A DNA stretch of 64,000 nt from the NCBI RefSeq assembly GCF_000964225.1, contig NZ_BAMZ01000009.1:62001-126000 (forward strand), written 5' to 3'. Of the stretch, positions 1-8,857 are shown in pieces. Position numbers and translations under genes: made by a program. Positions within the stretch are counted from its first letter, which is position 1; the number at the start of each line of letters is the position of its first letter. The DNA comes from Acetobacter syzygii (lineage in GTDB: Bacteria; Pseudomonadota; Alphaproteobacteria; Acetobacterales; Acetobacteraceae). The notes beneath the pieces are model-generated. The model was not told the DNA's origin. It saw nothing but the letters and a program-made list of their open reading frames with translations, and did not search any database.

Positions 1-1
1 G

Positions 2-520
2 TGGGCTGGCATTACACCTGATGTGATGAGCACCGCCAAAGGGCTTGGAGGGGGCTTCCCCATCGGGGCCATTCTGGCAACCGAGACTGTAGCCAGAGCC
101 ATGACGGCAGGTACTCACGGCACTACCTTTGGTGGCAACCCACTGGCCTGTGCTGCGGCCAATGCCGTGCTGGACGTCCTCCTTGCTCCCGGTTTTCTGG
201 ATCAGGTTTGTGCCCGTGCCGCCCTGCTGGACGAACTGCTTGACAGTCTGGTGGCAGATGCCCCCGATATTTTTGAACAGCGCCGCGGCCTTGGCCTGCT
301 GATCGGCCTGCGCTGCGTACCTGCTGTTGCAGAGGTACAGGCCGCCGCGCAGGAAGCCGGGCTGCTCTGCGTAACTGCGGGCGATAACGTACTGCGCCTT
401 GTGCCGCCCCTGACCGTAACGGAAGAAGACTGCCGCAAGGCCGTAGCCATGCTGGTACAAGCCGTAACCAGCCTTAAAACCACGAACAAAAATAAATCAG
501 TGCTGGAGGCAACCCCATGA
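2..520 (+). CDS. argD: Acetylornithine aminotransferase, C-terminal part (cut by window start)
   Basis: This is the C-terminal part of a class III PLP-dependent aminotransferase of arginine synthesis, which moves an amino group from glutamate to N-acetylglutamate semialdehyde. The open frame runs in from the left edge, so the true start lies outside the window. The visible part begins just before the PLP-lysine motif (TAKGLGGGFPIG, the lysine of which forms the Schiff base) and continues through the GTTFGGNPLACAAA segment typical of ArgD. The stop overlaps the argF start as ATGA, so the two are translationally coupled. Other class III aminotransferases share these motifs, but the argF neighbour makes ArgD the best call. 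Confidence 0.93.
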   Translation, partial: WAGITPDVMSTAKGLGGGFPIGAILATETVARAMTAGTHGTTFGGNPLACAAANAVLDVLLAPGFLDQVCARAALLDELLDSLVADAPDIFEQRRGLGLLIGLRCVPAVAEVQAAAQEAGLLCVTAGDNVLRLVPPLTVTEEDCRKAVAMLVQAVTSLKTTNKNKSVLEATP

Positions 521-1515
521 GCGCCGCTCTTTCCACCTCTTCCATAACGCCGGTGCAAACGGGGCTACGCCATTTTCTGGACATCAAGGATCTGGATGCG
601 GCAACCCTGCGCCAGATCCTTGATGTTGCCAGCAGCATGAAGCGGATGCAGCAGAACCGCCGTTTTCCGTTGCACCCACGCCAGCCACTGGCCGGGCGAC
701 AGCTTGGGCTTATCCTGTCCAAACCCTCCACGCGCACGCGGGTTTCCTTTGAGGTGGGGATGCGCCAGCTTGGGGGGGATGCCGTTGTGCTCAGCCCACA
801 GGACATGCAGATCGGCCGGGGGGAAACACTGGCCGATACAGCGCGCGTGCTCTCCCGCTTTGTAGATGCAATTGTACTGCGGACGGGGAACACCACAAAC
901 CTGCATGAACTGGCACGCTGGAGCACCAGCCCGGTTATTAACGGACTGACCCCCAGCTCTCACCCCGTACAGATTTTGGCCGATATCATGACGTTCGAAG
1001 AACATCGTGGTCCCGTCCGTGGCCGCACGTTTGCATGGACGGGGGACGGCAACAATGTACTGGTCTCCCTGATTGAAGGGGCCGTACGCTTTGGCTTCAG
1101 GCTCCGTGCGGCAACCCCTCTCCAGATGCAGCCCCCGCAGGACGTTCTGGACTGGGCAAAGCGTGAAGGCGGTGATGTGGAGTGGATGGAAGACCCCCGC
1201 GCCGCTGTGAACAATGCGGACTGCATTGTAACAGATACATGGGTCAGCATGTCCGACTCGCACGAAGAGGCTGCCTCGCGCATGACGCGGCTGGAACCCT
1301 ACCGCGTGGATACAAAATTGATGGCCCTTGCAGCCCCGGATGCCCTGTTCATGCACTGCCTGCCTGCCCATATTGGTGAGGAAGTGACACAGGACGTGTT
1401 TGAAGGCCCACACTCCGTTGTGTTTGACGAGGCCGAAAACCGCCTGCACGCCCAAAAGGGCATTCTGGCATGGACAATGGGAGGCTCCAACTGGACCTCC
1501 TTTGGCAAGGAATGA
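517..1515 (+). CDS. argF: Ornithine carbamoyltransferase
   Basis: The 332-residue protein makes citrulline from ornithine and carbamoyl phosphate in the cytoplasm. The carbamoyl-phosphate site SKPSTRTRVSFE starts near residue 69 (STRTR from Ser71), and the ornithine-side HCLPA motif carries the catalytic Cys281. The length is normal for the family. The start ATG overlaps the argD stop by four bases, so argD and argF form an operon, and a small unknown gene follows within a few bases. Aspartate carbamoyltransferase is excluded by the HCLPAH and late DEAENR segments typical of OTCase. Confidence 0.97.
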   Translation: MSAALSTSSITPVQTGLRHFLDIKDLDAATLRQILDVASSMKRMQQNRRFPLHPRQPLAGRQLGLILSKPSTRTRVSFEVGMRQLGGDAVVLSPQDMQIGRGETLADTARVLSRFVDAIVLRTGNTTNLHELARWSTSPVINGLTPSSHPVQILADIMTFEEHRGPVRGRTFAWTGDGNNVLVSLIEGAVRFGFRLRAATPLQMQPPQDVLDWAKREGGDVEWMEDPRAAVNNADCIVTDTWVSMSDSHEEAASRMTRLEPYRVDTKLMALAAPDALFMHCLPAHIGEEVTQDVFEGPHSVVFDEAENRLHAQKGILAWTMGGSNWTSFGKE

Positions 1516-1519
1516 ACCA

Positions 1520-1837
1520 ATGAGTGATGCGGAAAGACCCGTTATGCCTACCTCCACGGAAGATACGCCCTCTGTTCCCGGCTGGGTTGAACCTGCACTG
1601 GACAAAATTCTGGCGACCCTTCCTTTCGGGGCGGACAAGCTGGCTCCTTTCCGCGCCTCTTATCTGGACTGCCTGGCAGGGTGTGGCCGTGCAGGCGATC
1701 TGGATATGGAGCATGATGCCTGCCGCAAGGGGATGTTGCGTGCCCTGACCGACTCACTAGGTCTCTCCCAGACTGCTGCCCGCACGCTGGAGCAGCAGCT
1801 TGAAAAACTTGAACTGGATATTTCCGCTCAGGTCTGA
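1520..1837 (+). CDS. Small conserved-looking protein of unknown function between argF and hslO
   Basis: I do not recognise this 105-residue protein. The ATG at 1520 lies four bases after the argF stop and is preferred over in-frame codons inside argF. The protein is soluble and rather acidic, with no signal peptide or membrane segment. Its middle part (residues about 45-75) has two cysteines in YLDCLAGCG and a later DACRKGM, and the C-terminal third looks helical and amphipathic (LEQQLEKLELDIS). Tight spacing implies co-transcription with argD-argF. A metal- or redox-sensitive role could be guessed from the three cysteines, but nothing shows it. Confidence 0.7.
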   Translation: MSDAERPVMPTSTEDTPSVPGWVEPALDKILATLPFGADKLAPFRASYLDCLAGCGRAGDLDMEHDACRKGMLRALTDSLGLSQTAARTLEQQLEKLELDISAQV

Positions 1838-1885
1838 CCGTACCCCATAGCCCAGTGCTGAAACACCACAGGCTTTGGCGTACCA

Positions 1886-1930
1886 TCACTCCCCCCGTCC
1901 ACATGGCTCAGGGGGTGACCTTTATTTTGT
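1886..1930 (+). terminator. Weak terminator-like hairpin after the argF operon
   Basis: An imperfect GC-rich hairpin pairs TCACTCCCCC (from 1886) with GGGGGTGA (1911-1918), with a two-base bulge, and is followed by a T-rich run (TTTATTTTG). It lies between the small gene ending at 1837 and hslO, so it could end argD-argF transcription. The bulge and the interrupted T run make this uncertain. Confidence 0.35.
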
Positions 1931-1953
1931 TATTGGCAGGATAGAACGTTTTT

Positions 1954-2922
1954 ATGGAAAAACCGGCTTTTCTCGACCGTGATCGCCCCGATGTTCCCGG
2001 TCTGGTGGTTCCGGGCGGTGTAACGCCCTTCTATCTGGCAGGGCGTCCGGTGCGTGGGCGGCTGATCCGCCTTGGCATTCTGGCCGATGCCATGCTGACC
2101 CGCCATGACAATCCGGCACAGGTTACCGCTCTTGCGGGCAAGGCTCTGGCTCTTGTTGCAGCTCTGGCCTCCGCTCTTAAATTTCAGGGATCATTCTCGC
2201 TCCAGATCAAAGGAGACGGCCCTGTTTCCATGCTGGTTGCGGACTGTACGCACGATGGCGCACTCCGCTTTTATGCCCGCACGGATGAGGATGCCCTGAA
2301 CACCCTGCTGGCCCGGAACCCCACCCCCACGGACAAGGAACTGATGGGGAACGGCTATCTGGCCCTTACGGTTGACCAGGGGCCGGATATGGAGCGCCAT
2401 CAGGGTATTGTTGAAATCGCCGGGGATGATCTGGCCGCCATGGCCACACATTACTTTGCCACCAGCGAACAACATGCCTGCTGGATTATGCTGGCCTGCA
2501 CAATGACCGATGCCGGCTGGCGCTCTGGGGCTCTGGTTCTCGAACGCATTGCCGGGGAGGGCGGCACGCTCGATACCTCCCCAACTGCGCCAGACGGAAC
2601 CACACAGGCAGACGATAACTGGGAAACAGCCACCATTCTGGCAAATACCCTGACCGTGGGCGAACTGCTGGATGATACCCTGCCAGCACCACAGTTGCTG
2701 CACCGCCTGTTCCACGAGGAAGACCTGCATGTCAGCCAGTCACGGGCACTGGCTTTTGGCTGCCGTTGCTCCCGTGCCCGTCTGGTGGATGTGCTCCAGC
2801 GCTTCCCCGAAGATGATCTGGACCATATGTGCGTCAACAATGACACCATCGTCATGACCTGCGAATTCTGTAACAAGGATTTTCATTTTCCCCGCAAGGA
2901 TATTGCGTCCGCCACGAGCTAG
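1954..2922 (+). CDS. hslO: Redox-regulated molecular chaperone Hsp33
   Basis: This 322-residue cytoplasmic chaperone holds unfolding proteins when oxidised. The C-terminal zinc switch is complete: Cys270 and Cys272 in GCRC and Cys303 and Cys306 in CEFC. The long N-terminal domain with GDGPVSMLVADC fits the substrate-binding fold of Hsp33. The length is slightly above the usual 290 residues because of a linker of about 25 residues around GTLDTSPTAPDGTTQ. The ATG at 1954 follows GGCAGGATAG, a usable ribosome-binding site. It stands alone, with a separate upstream gap of 116 bases, so it probably has its own promoter. Confidence 0.96.
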   Translation: MEKPAFLDRDRPDVPGLVVPGGVTPFYLAGRPVRGRLIRLGILADAMLTRHDNPAQVTALAGKALALVAALASALKFQGSFSLQIKGDGPVSMLVADCTHDGALRFYARTDEDALNTLLARNPTPTDKELMGNGYLALTVDQGPDMERHQGIVEIAGDDLAAMATHYFATSEQHACWIMLACTMTDAGWRSGALVLERIAGEGGTLDTSPTAPDGTTQADDNWETATILANTLTVGELLDDTLPAPQLLHRLFHEEDLHVSQSRALAFGCRCSRARLVDVLQRFPEDDLDHMCVNNDTIVMTCEFCNKDFHFPRKDIASATS

Positions 2923-3050
2923 GGGGAACTTTACCCCCGGCGCACTGTTGACGGTGCACCCACCCCGGAGCAGATTAAACGGGGTGGATATGGCCCCTGC
3001 CACGGGGCATTGCGTTTAATAATTTGAGTTGGCTGCAAAGAGGTTGTGCC

Positions 3051-3980
3051 ATGATGCTGTTGCCCCGTATGCGTCTTTCCCATCTGGTTGCAGCCTTTGT
3101 TCTGCCTGCCGCGCTGGCCGGGTGCGCAGGGGAAAAACCACAAACCCATTTTGCTCCCCTGACCTATGATTATCTGGGCCAGATCCACCTGAACGTGGCA
3201 ACACTGGACGTGGTGGACAATTCGGTCACCAACCCCGAACCGGGTGACATTGGGTACAAATCCCCCTCCCCACCAGACCATACCTTACGGCAGATGGCCG
3301 CCGACCGACTGATTGCCACAGGCAACACAGCCGCCGCAGCCACGGCACATTTTGTTATTGATAAGGCGTTTATTCTCCACCAGCCCGGCGGCACTCTGGA
3401 TGGGCAGATGAATGTGCATCTGGACATTCTCAACCCCGAAGGCCAGCGCGTTGCCTCGGCATCCGCACAGGCAACACAGACCCTTCACCCCGACCCATCG
3501 CAGGATGTGGAAAGCGCTGCCAATCTGTACGAAATTACAAAAGACATGATGCAGACCATCAATGTCGAATTTGAGTACCAGATCCGCCACTCCCTGAACA
3601 AATGGCTGGTCGATGCCGGTGGCACACCCATGAACAACGCCATACAGACCCAGTCCCTGACGGGTGCGGCCGAGGCTCCTCCTCTGGCGGGTGCCACATC
3701 AGATAATACGACCAGCCTGACGGAAACCCCTGCCAGCACAACAGCCGCCGCAACCGGCACGGCCACAACAACGGGCAGCACGGCACCAACCCCTGCGCAA
3801 GCAACGGGTACGGCAAGCACCACGGCTTCCACGGCCGCAGCAACACCTGCGCAGGAGAGTGAACCCAACGCCATTTTCCCTGCGGGAACGGATGATGGCA
3901 CTGCACAAACTGCCCCCAAAAAGACACTCTCCCCCAAGGCTGGTTTTCTCAAACTCCCATCCACAGCCAAAACACAGTAA
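3051..3980 (+). CDS. Putative outer-membrane lipoprotein with a Thr/Ala-rich tail
   Basis: I do not recognise a named family. The protein starts at ATG 3051 with AGAGG upstream and has a type II signal peptide ending in the lipobox LAGC, so it should be lipidated and anchored to a membrane facing the periplasm. Residues about 30-190 form a compact domain containing a conserved-looking LNVATLDVVDN stretch and a VIDKAFI segment. Residues about 215-290 are low-complexity Thr/Ala/Gly/Pro, like a flexible linker, followed by a short basic tail. A TTG at 3024 is an alternative start but would lengthen the signal peptide for no gain. It may bind other envelope parts, which is a guess. Confidence 0.82.
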   Translation: MMLLPRMRLSHLVAAFVLPAALAGCAGEKPQTHFAPLTYDYLGQIHLNVATLDVVDNSVTNPEPGDIGYKSPSPPDHTLRQMAADRLIATGNTAAAATAHFVIDKAFILHQPGGTLDGQMNVHLDILNPEGQRVASASAQATQTLHPDPSQDVESAANLYEITKDMMQTINVEFEYQIRHSLNKWLVDAGGTPMNNAIQTQSLTGAAEAPPLAGATSDNTTSLTETPASTTAAATGTATTTGSTAPTPAQATGTASTTASTAAATPAQESEPNAIFPAGTDDGTAQTAPKKTLSPKAGFLKLPSTAKTQ

Positions 3981-4009
3981 TTCCAGCACCTCCGCAGCGG
4001 GCTGCCACA

Positions 4010-4040
4010 CACGCGCATAACCGCACACGTTATGCGCGTG
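4010..4040. other. Perfect 12-bp hairpin between the lipoprotein gene and hrpB
   Basis: CACGCGCATAAC (4010-4021) and GTTATGCGCGTG (4029-4040) are exact inverted repeats around a seven-base loop. No T run follows, so it is not a textbook intrinsic terminator. It may stabilise the 3' end of the lipoprotein mRNA or be a protein-binding site. Confidence 0.5.
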
Positions 4041-4086
4041 ACGGTCAGACATTGCAGCCAGCCCCCCAGACCGCCATAAGAGGGGC

Positions 4087-6669
4087 ATGACAACCCAGCC
4101 CCTTTTGCCCAACCTGGACCAGATCGCAAACGGCCTGCCGGTCAAGGAAATTCTGCCAGAGCTTTGCGCCCTGCTGGCCAAAGACCCAACGCAAGACCAC
4201 CCTGCCAGCGCCATTGTGGTCGCCCCACCGGGGGCGGGTAAAACAACATCCATCCCACCTGTACTGGCCGCCTGCACATGGCGGGGCGAGCGTGGGCGCA
4301 TCATCATGCTTGAACCGCGCAGGCTTGCTGCGCGGGCCGCTGCCCAGCGCATTGCCACCCTTATTGGGGAGGATGTGGGGGGATTTGTGGGGTTTCGCAC
4401 CCGCATAGAAAGTGCCGTATCCGCCCGCACACGGATTGAAGTGCTGACCGAAGGACTATTTTTACGCCGCCTGCTGGGAGACCCCATGCTGGAGGACGTT
4501 GCCTGTGTTATTCTGGACGAAGTGCATGAACGCTCGCTGGAAGCCGATCTGGCTCTGGCTTTCTGCCTTGATCTCCAGCGGACCCTGCGTCCAGATTTAC
4601 GCCTTGTCGCCATGTCCGCCACAGCCGAAACCCAACGGCTGGCAAGTCTGATGAATGCTCCGGTCCTAACCAGCGAAGGCCGCATGTTCGGGCTGGATAT
4701 ACACCATGCCAAAAAAGACATTGCGACTTTGCGGGATATTGCCCCTGCGACTGCCACAGGCATACGGCAGGCATTGGCCGACACAACTGGCGATATTCTG
4801 GCTTTTTTACCCGGCACGGGGGAAATACGCCGCACAGCCCAGTTGCTGGAAGGGGTTAACGCCACCGTCCTTCCATTGCATGGGGAACTGCACCCTGCCG
4901 AGCAGGCCCGTGTTCTGCGCCCCGCAACAGAGGGAGAGCGCCGGGTTATTCTGGCAACATCCATTGCAGAAACATCGCTCACTGTGCCGGGCGTGCGCGT
5001 TGTAGTCGATTGCGGCTACCGCCGTGCGCCACGGTTTGATGCCGGTGCTGGCCTTTCACGCCTGGAAACCCTGCGTATTTCCAAGGCAGCAGCCCGCCAG
5101 CGTGCTGGCCGTGCAGGGCGCGAAGCACCAGGAACAGCCTACTGCTTATGGAGCGCCCATACCCAGCGCGCTATGCCCCAACATGACCGCCCAGAAATTT
5201 TGGAAGCCGATCTGGCGGACTATGTGCTGGCAACAGCCCTATGGGCCGACACAGTTGGCACCACAGACCCGCTCCCCCTACCGGACCAGCCACCGGGCAG
5301 TGCTGTTGCCGCCGCACGGGAACTGCTGGAACAGCTAGGAGCGCTGGATCAGGCGGGGCAAATTACTACACTAGGAAAAAGCATGGCCCAACTGGGCACG
5401 CATCCACGTCTGGCCGCCATGCTCCTTGCGGCCCGTACGGCAGAAGAAGCCGCAATGGCGGCGGACATGGCGGCACTTCTGGAAGAACGAGACCCCCTGC
5501 GCCCCCGGCAAACAGCACAAGGCAGACCACCAACAACCCCTCCGGCGGATATTGGTCTGAGGCTGGACCTGATTGCAGGAGATGACCACCCCGATGCAGA
5601 CCGGGCAGCACTCAGCCGCATAAGGCTGGCGGCAAAGCGCTTCCGCTCCCGCCTGAAAATACCCCAGTCCCTGCCTGCCAAAGGGAACCCTGCCGCTCTG
5701 CTGGCTGCTGGTTTTCCAGACCGTATTGCGCTGTGCCGGGGGGAACCCGGCAGCTACAGGCTGGCTAATGGCAGCAATGCGCGCCTCAAACGCGATGATG
5801 CGCTCAACCACCACCGTCTGTTGGCTGTAGCCGGGCTGCACCTGCGCACAGCCGCGGAAATCCGTCTGGCGGCGCCACTGGACCCTAACGACCTGCCGCC
5901 CCCCCTGCTCGCCCGCACCCATGAACAGGTGGAAACCACGCTCGACCCCGTATCGGGCAATATTATGGCCCGCAGACGTACACGGATTGGCTGCCTTGTA
6001 CTCAAGGACAGGACCGAAAAGGTCAAACCGGAAGAGGCTGAATCGCTCCTGTTACTCCATGCACGCAACAACATGGAAACAGCATTGGACTGGACCGATG
6101 CCGTCAAACAGTTACAGGCCCGTGTAGCGCTCGCCAAGGATATGAACGCGCTCCCTGAAGGACATGCGTGCACGGAAGACAACGCGCAAGTCTGGCCCGA
6201 TTTTTCCTCCCCCGCGCTGGCAGACTGTGTGGAAGAATGGCTGGCCCCTTACATGGGTGGCTGCACCTCCATTACAGCCTTGAAAAGTCTGGACATCCAC
6301 ACCCTCTTGCGTAACCGTTTGACCTACGCGCAATGCCAGTGGCTGGACCGGGAACTCCCCAACCACCTCCCCTTCCCCGGTGGACGGGCGGAGGTAGATT
6401 ATACGCAACCCGTTCCCGTGGCTTCGGCACGTGCGCAGGTGTTTTTTGGCACAGACCAGACACCCCTGCTGGCTGGTGGACGGGTCCCCCTCCGTCTGGC
6501 CCTGCTCTCCCCCGCTGGGCGACCACAGGCGATTACGGCGGACCTTGGCGGTTTCTGGCAAGGAGGGTGGGCCGATATGCGCAGGGATATGCGCGGACGT
6601 TACCCACGCCATGACTGGCCGGAAAACCCGGCCCTTGCCCCTGCCAGACCCCGGCAACGCCCGACATAA
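4087..6669 (+). CDS. hrpB: ATP-dependent helicase HrpB (DEAH box)
   Basis: The 860-residue protein is a superfamily 2 DEAH-type helicase. Walker A is PPGAGKTT (Lys52), motif II is DEVH from Asp144, motif III is SAT near 177, and motif VI is QRAGRAGR from about residue 338. The helicase core is followed by the HA2 helical domain and the HrpB-specific C-terminal region, which gives the full family length. The cellular role of HrpB in bacteria is poorly known; RNA handling is assumed. The start has a good Shine-Dalgarno (AAGAGGGG). It appears to be a single-gene unit. Confidence 0.95.
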   Translation: MTTQPLLPNLDQIANGLPVKEILPELCALLAKDPTQDHPASAIVVAPPGAGKTTSIPPVLAACTWRGERGRIIMLEPRRLAARAAAQRIATLIGEDVGGFVGFRTRIESAVSARTRIEVLTEGLFLRRLLGDPMLEDVACVILDEVHERSLEADLALAFCLDLQRTLRPDLRLVAMSATAETQRLASLMNAPVLTSEGRMFGLDIHHAKKDIATLRDIAPATATGIRQALADTTGDILAFLPGTGEIRRTAQLLEGVNATVLPLHGELHPAEQARVLRPATEGERRVILATSIAETSLTVPGVRVVVDCGYRRAPRFDAGAGLSRLETLRISKAAARQRAGRAGREAPGTAYCLWSAHTQRAMPQHDRPEILEADLADYVLATALWADTVGTTDPLPLPDQPPGSAVAAARELLEQLGALDQAGQITTLGKSMAQLGTHPRLAAMLLAARTAEEAAMAADMAALLEERDPLRPRQTAQGRPPTTPPADIGLRLDLIAGDDHPDADRAALSRIRLAAKRFRSRLKIPQSLPAKGNPAALLAAGFPDRIALCRGEPGSYRLANGSNARLKRDDALNHHRLLAVAGLHLRTAAEIRLAAPLDPNDLPPPLLARTHEQVETTLDPVSGNIMARRRTRIGCLVLKDRTEKVKPEEAESLLLLHARNNMETALDWTDAVKQLQARVALAKDMNALPEGHACTEDNAQVWPDFSSPALADCVEEWLAPYMGGCTSITALKSLDIHTLLRNRLTYAQCQWLDRELPNHLPFPGGRAEVDYTQPVPVASARAQVFFGTDQTPLLAGGRVPLRLALLSPAGRPQAITADLGGFWQGGWADMRRDMRGRYPRHDWPENPALAPARPRQRPT

Positions 6670-6784
6670 ATGCCATTGAACTGTTAAAAAAACTCCAAAT
6701 CCCGCCTTAGCTGTCCAACATGGTTGCACAAGGCCGCCAAACATGGCCTAAAGTTTATATGTTTGGCTCCATGGCACTATTTTG

Positions 6785-7903
6785 ATGAACAGACTGCTGC
6801 ACGGCTTACCCTGCATGGCATTGGCTTACCTGTGCTGCACATCGCTCCTGAGCAACGATGCCGCACGGGCGGATACCCTTCCCCCATTTGCTCCGGCAGT
6901 CCCCCTTGTTGTGGCTGGGCCAGTCAGCTTTGCGCCCCTTGTGCGCAAAGTTGTGCCTGCCGTGGTGAACATTGCCGTGACCCGGGATGATTTTGCAGCA
7001 GACAACCACCACAAGCTTCCCTCCTCGGTTAAGGGCACACCACTGGAACGGCGCTACCGCGAGCGGATGCGCCACCATGGAGATGAGCTTCTGGAAGCGG
7101 GGTCGGGGTTCCTTATTGCTCCCAGCGGTATCATTGTAACCAATGGCCATGTGGTGGAAGATGCGGACACCATTACCGTCTCCCTTGCCAGCGGAAAGGA
7201 ATTTACTGCAACGCTTGTAGGCGTGGACCCGCTGACGGATATTGCCGTTATCAAAATCATCAGCCCTGATCCCCTGCCATTTGTGGAATGGGGCGATAGC
7301 CGACAGGTGCAGGTCGGGGACTGGATTATGGCGGCAGGCAATCCGTTTGGTCTGGGATCTTCCGTGACCGCTGGCATTGTGTCCGCCCGCGGGCGGGACA
7401 TAGGAGCCAGCCCGTTTGATGATTTTTTGCAGCTCGACGCACCAATCAACCCCGGCAATTCAGGAGGACCAACCTTTAACCTTGCCGGGCAGGTGGTTGC
7501 CCTGAATACGGCCATTGTTTCCCCCACAGGGGGGTCGGTCGGACTTGGATTTTCCATTCCATCCGAAATTGTTATCCCTATTGTGGAAACCCTGCGCCAG
7601 ACCGGGCACATAGACCGCGGCTGGCTAGGAGCCACCCTGGATGATGTGGCGATTCATAATGGCACCAAGGTAACGGAAGTGGACCGCGACAGCCCGGCAG
7701 CGCGCGGCGGCTTGCGCAAGGGGGATATTATTACCATGCTTAATGGGGAGCATGTGGATACAGCCCGCGCCATGATCCGTGCGATTGCCGCCGCTAAGCC
7801 GGGGAGCAATGCAACACTGGCCATTCTACGAAACAACCACCCCCAGACCCTGAGCATACGCGTGGGTCTACGCCCCATATCCGAGGATGGCGGTTTTCAT
7901 TGA
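6785..7903 (+). CDS. HtrA-type periplasmic serine protease with one PDZ domain
   Basis: This 372-residue S1C protease has a hydrophobic N-terminal signal or anchor (residues about 4-29), then a trypsin-like domain with the triad His122 (NGHVV), Asp152 (LTDIAVI) and Ser226 (GNSGGP). A single PDZ domain occupies about residues 275-365. One PDZ and a short length resemble DegS or the short DegP-like proteases rather than two-PDZ DegP. It should act in the periplasm on damaged or signal proteins. A TTG one codon upstream is possible. Its stop directly abuts the stop of the convergent aldo/keto reductase gene. Confidence 0.92.
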   Translation: MNRLLHGLPCMALAYLCCTSLLSNDAARADTLPPFAPAVPLVVAGPVSFAPLVRKVVPAVVNIAVTRDDFAADNHHKLPSSVKGTPLERRYRERMRHHGDELLEAGSGFLIAPSGIIVTNGHVVEDADTITVSLASGKEFTATLVGVDPLTDIAVIKIISPDPLPFVEWGDSRQVQVGDWIMAAGNPFGLGSSVTAGIVSARGRDIGASPFDDFLQLDAPINPGNSGGPTFNLAGQVVALNTAIVSPTGGSVGLGFSIPSEIVIPIVETLRQTGHIDRGWLGATLDDVAIHNGTKVTEVDRDSPAARGGLRKGDIITMLNGEHVDTARAMIRAIAAAKPGSNATLAILRNNHPQTLSIRVGLRPISEDGGFH

Positions 7904-8758
7904 TCAGATCATGGCCAGCGCTTCCTTGCGCACAGGCGGCGCAAACGCTGCATCCAGTTCGGCCAGATCCTGCTCCGTTAACACCAGTTCCCCCGCAGCC
8001 AGATTAAGGCGCATGTGCTCAACCGTTCCCGCCTTGGGGATGGCCAGCATGTTGGGCTGGCGTAGCACCCATGCCAACGCAACCTGTGCGGGTGTTGCCT
8101 TGCCCTGCGATGTTGCATGGCGCGCAGCAACCTGCCCCAGTGCAGGGTTTGCCAGCAAAGCCCCACCCTGCCCGATGGGAGAATAAGCCATGGTTACAAC
8201 CTGCCGCTGCTGATCTGCTGCAAGCAGGTCATATTCGACCCCCCGATGCTCCAGACTGTAAAGCACCTGATTAACCGCGCACTCCCCCACACCAGAACAG
8301 CGCTGCAGGTCCTGCATATCGTCCGTATCAAAGTTGGAAACACCCCAATGCCGGATCAGACCTTCGTGCTGGAGTGTGCGAAAAGCCTCCACGGTTTCGG
8401 CCAAAGGCACATGACCCCGCCAGTGCAGCAGGTAAAGATCCAGCCAGTCTGTTCCCAGATGTTTGAGTGAACGGCGGCAGCTTTGTGCAACGGCTTTGGC
8501 CGTGGCGTTGGTAGGCAGAACCTTGCTAACCAGAAAAACCCGCTTGCGCATGGGGGCAATAGCCTCCCCCACCAGTATTTCCGAGCGGCCATTCCCATAC
8601 ATTTCTGCCGTGTCCACGACCTGTACGCCATGGTCAATCGCATAGCGCAGGCTTGCTATTTCCTCCTCCCTTCGGGTGGTGGAATCGCCCATGTTCCATG
8701 TCCCCACCCCCAGTGCGGGCAGAACTGTACCATCAGACAGGGTTACGGTTGTGGCCAT
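7904..8758 (-). CDS. Aldo/keto reductase
   Basis: The 284-residue protein belongs to the aldo/keto reductase family, NADPH-dependent enzymes that reduce aldehydes and ketones. The catalytic set is visible: an Asp and Tyr in VDTAEMYGNG, a Lys in FLVSKVLP and a His in LLHWRG. The late part has the nucleotide-binding stretch AIPKAG. The start at ATG 8758 gives the usual MATTVTLSDGTVLP beginning; a longer frame runs upstream but has no family support. It resembles YeaE-like or 2,5-diketogluconate reductase-like members, and the substrate cannot be told. The gene is convergent with the protease gene and divergent from holC. Confidence 0.9.
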   Translation of the reverse strand: MATTVTLSDGTVLPALGVGTWNMGDSTTRREEEIASLRYAIDHGVQVVDTAEMYGNGRSEILVGEAIAPMRKRVFLVSKVLPTNATAKAVAQSCRRSLKHLGTDWLDLYLLHWRGHVPLAETVEAFRTLQHEGLIRHWGVSNFDTDDMQDLQRCSGVGECAVNQVLYSLEHRGVEYDLLAADQQRQVVTMAYSPIGQGGALLANPALGQVAARHATSQGKATPAQVALAWVLRQPNMLAIPKAGTVEHMRLNLAAGELVLTEQDLAELDAAFAPPVRKEALAMI

Positions 8759-8857
8759 TGTCGGGTTTCTCCTTGTGCTAACGCACCATACGGCAACATG
8801 GAACGTTTGGTTCGAGTTCTTTTCCGCTCCATGGCAAGACTCTGTTATAGGGGATAT

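Noticed and set aside
3699-4982. A 427-codon minus-strand frame opposite the lipoprotein and hrpB
   Set aside because: It crosses two real genes and an intergenic hairpin, and its product is low-complexity Ser/Arg/Ala.
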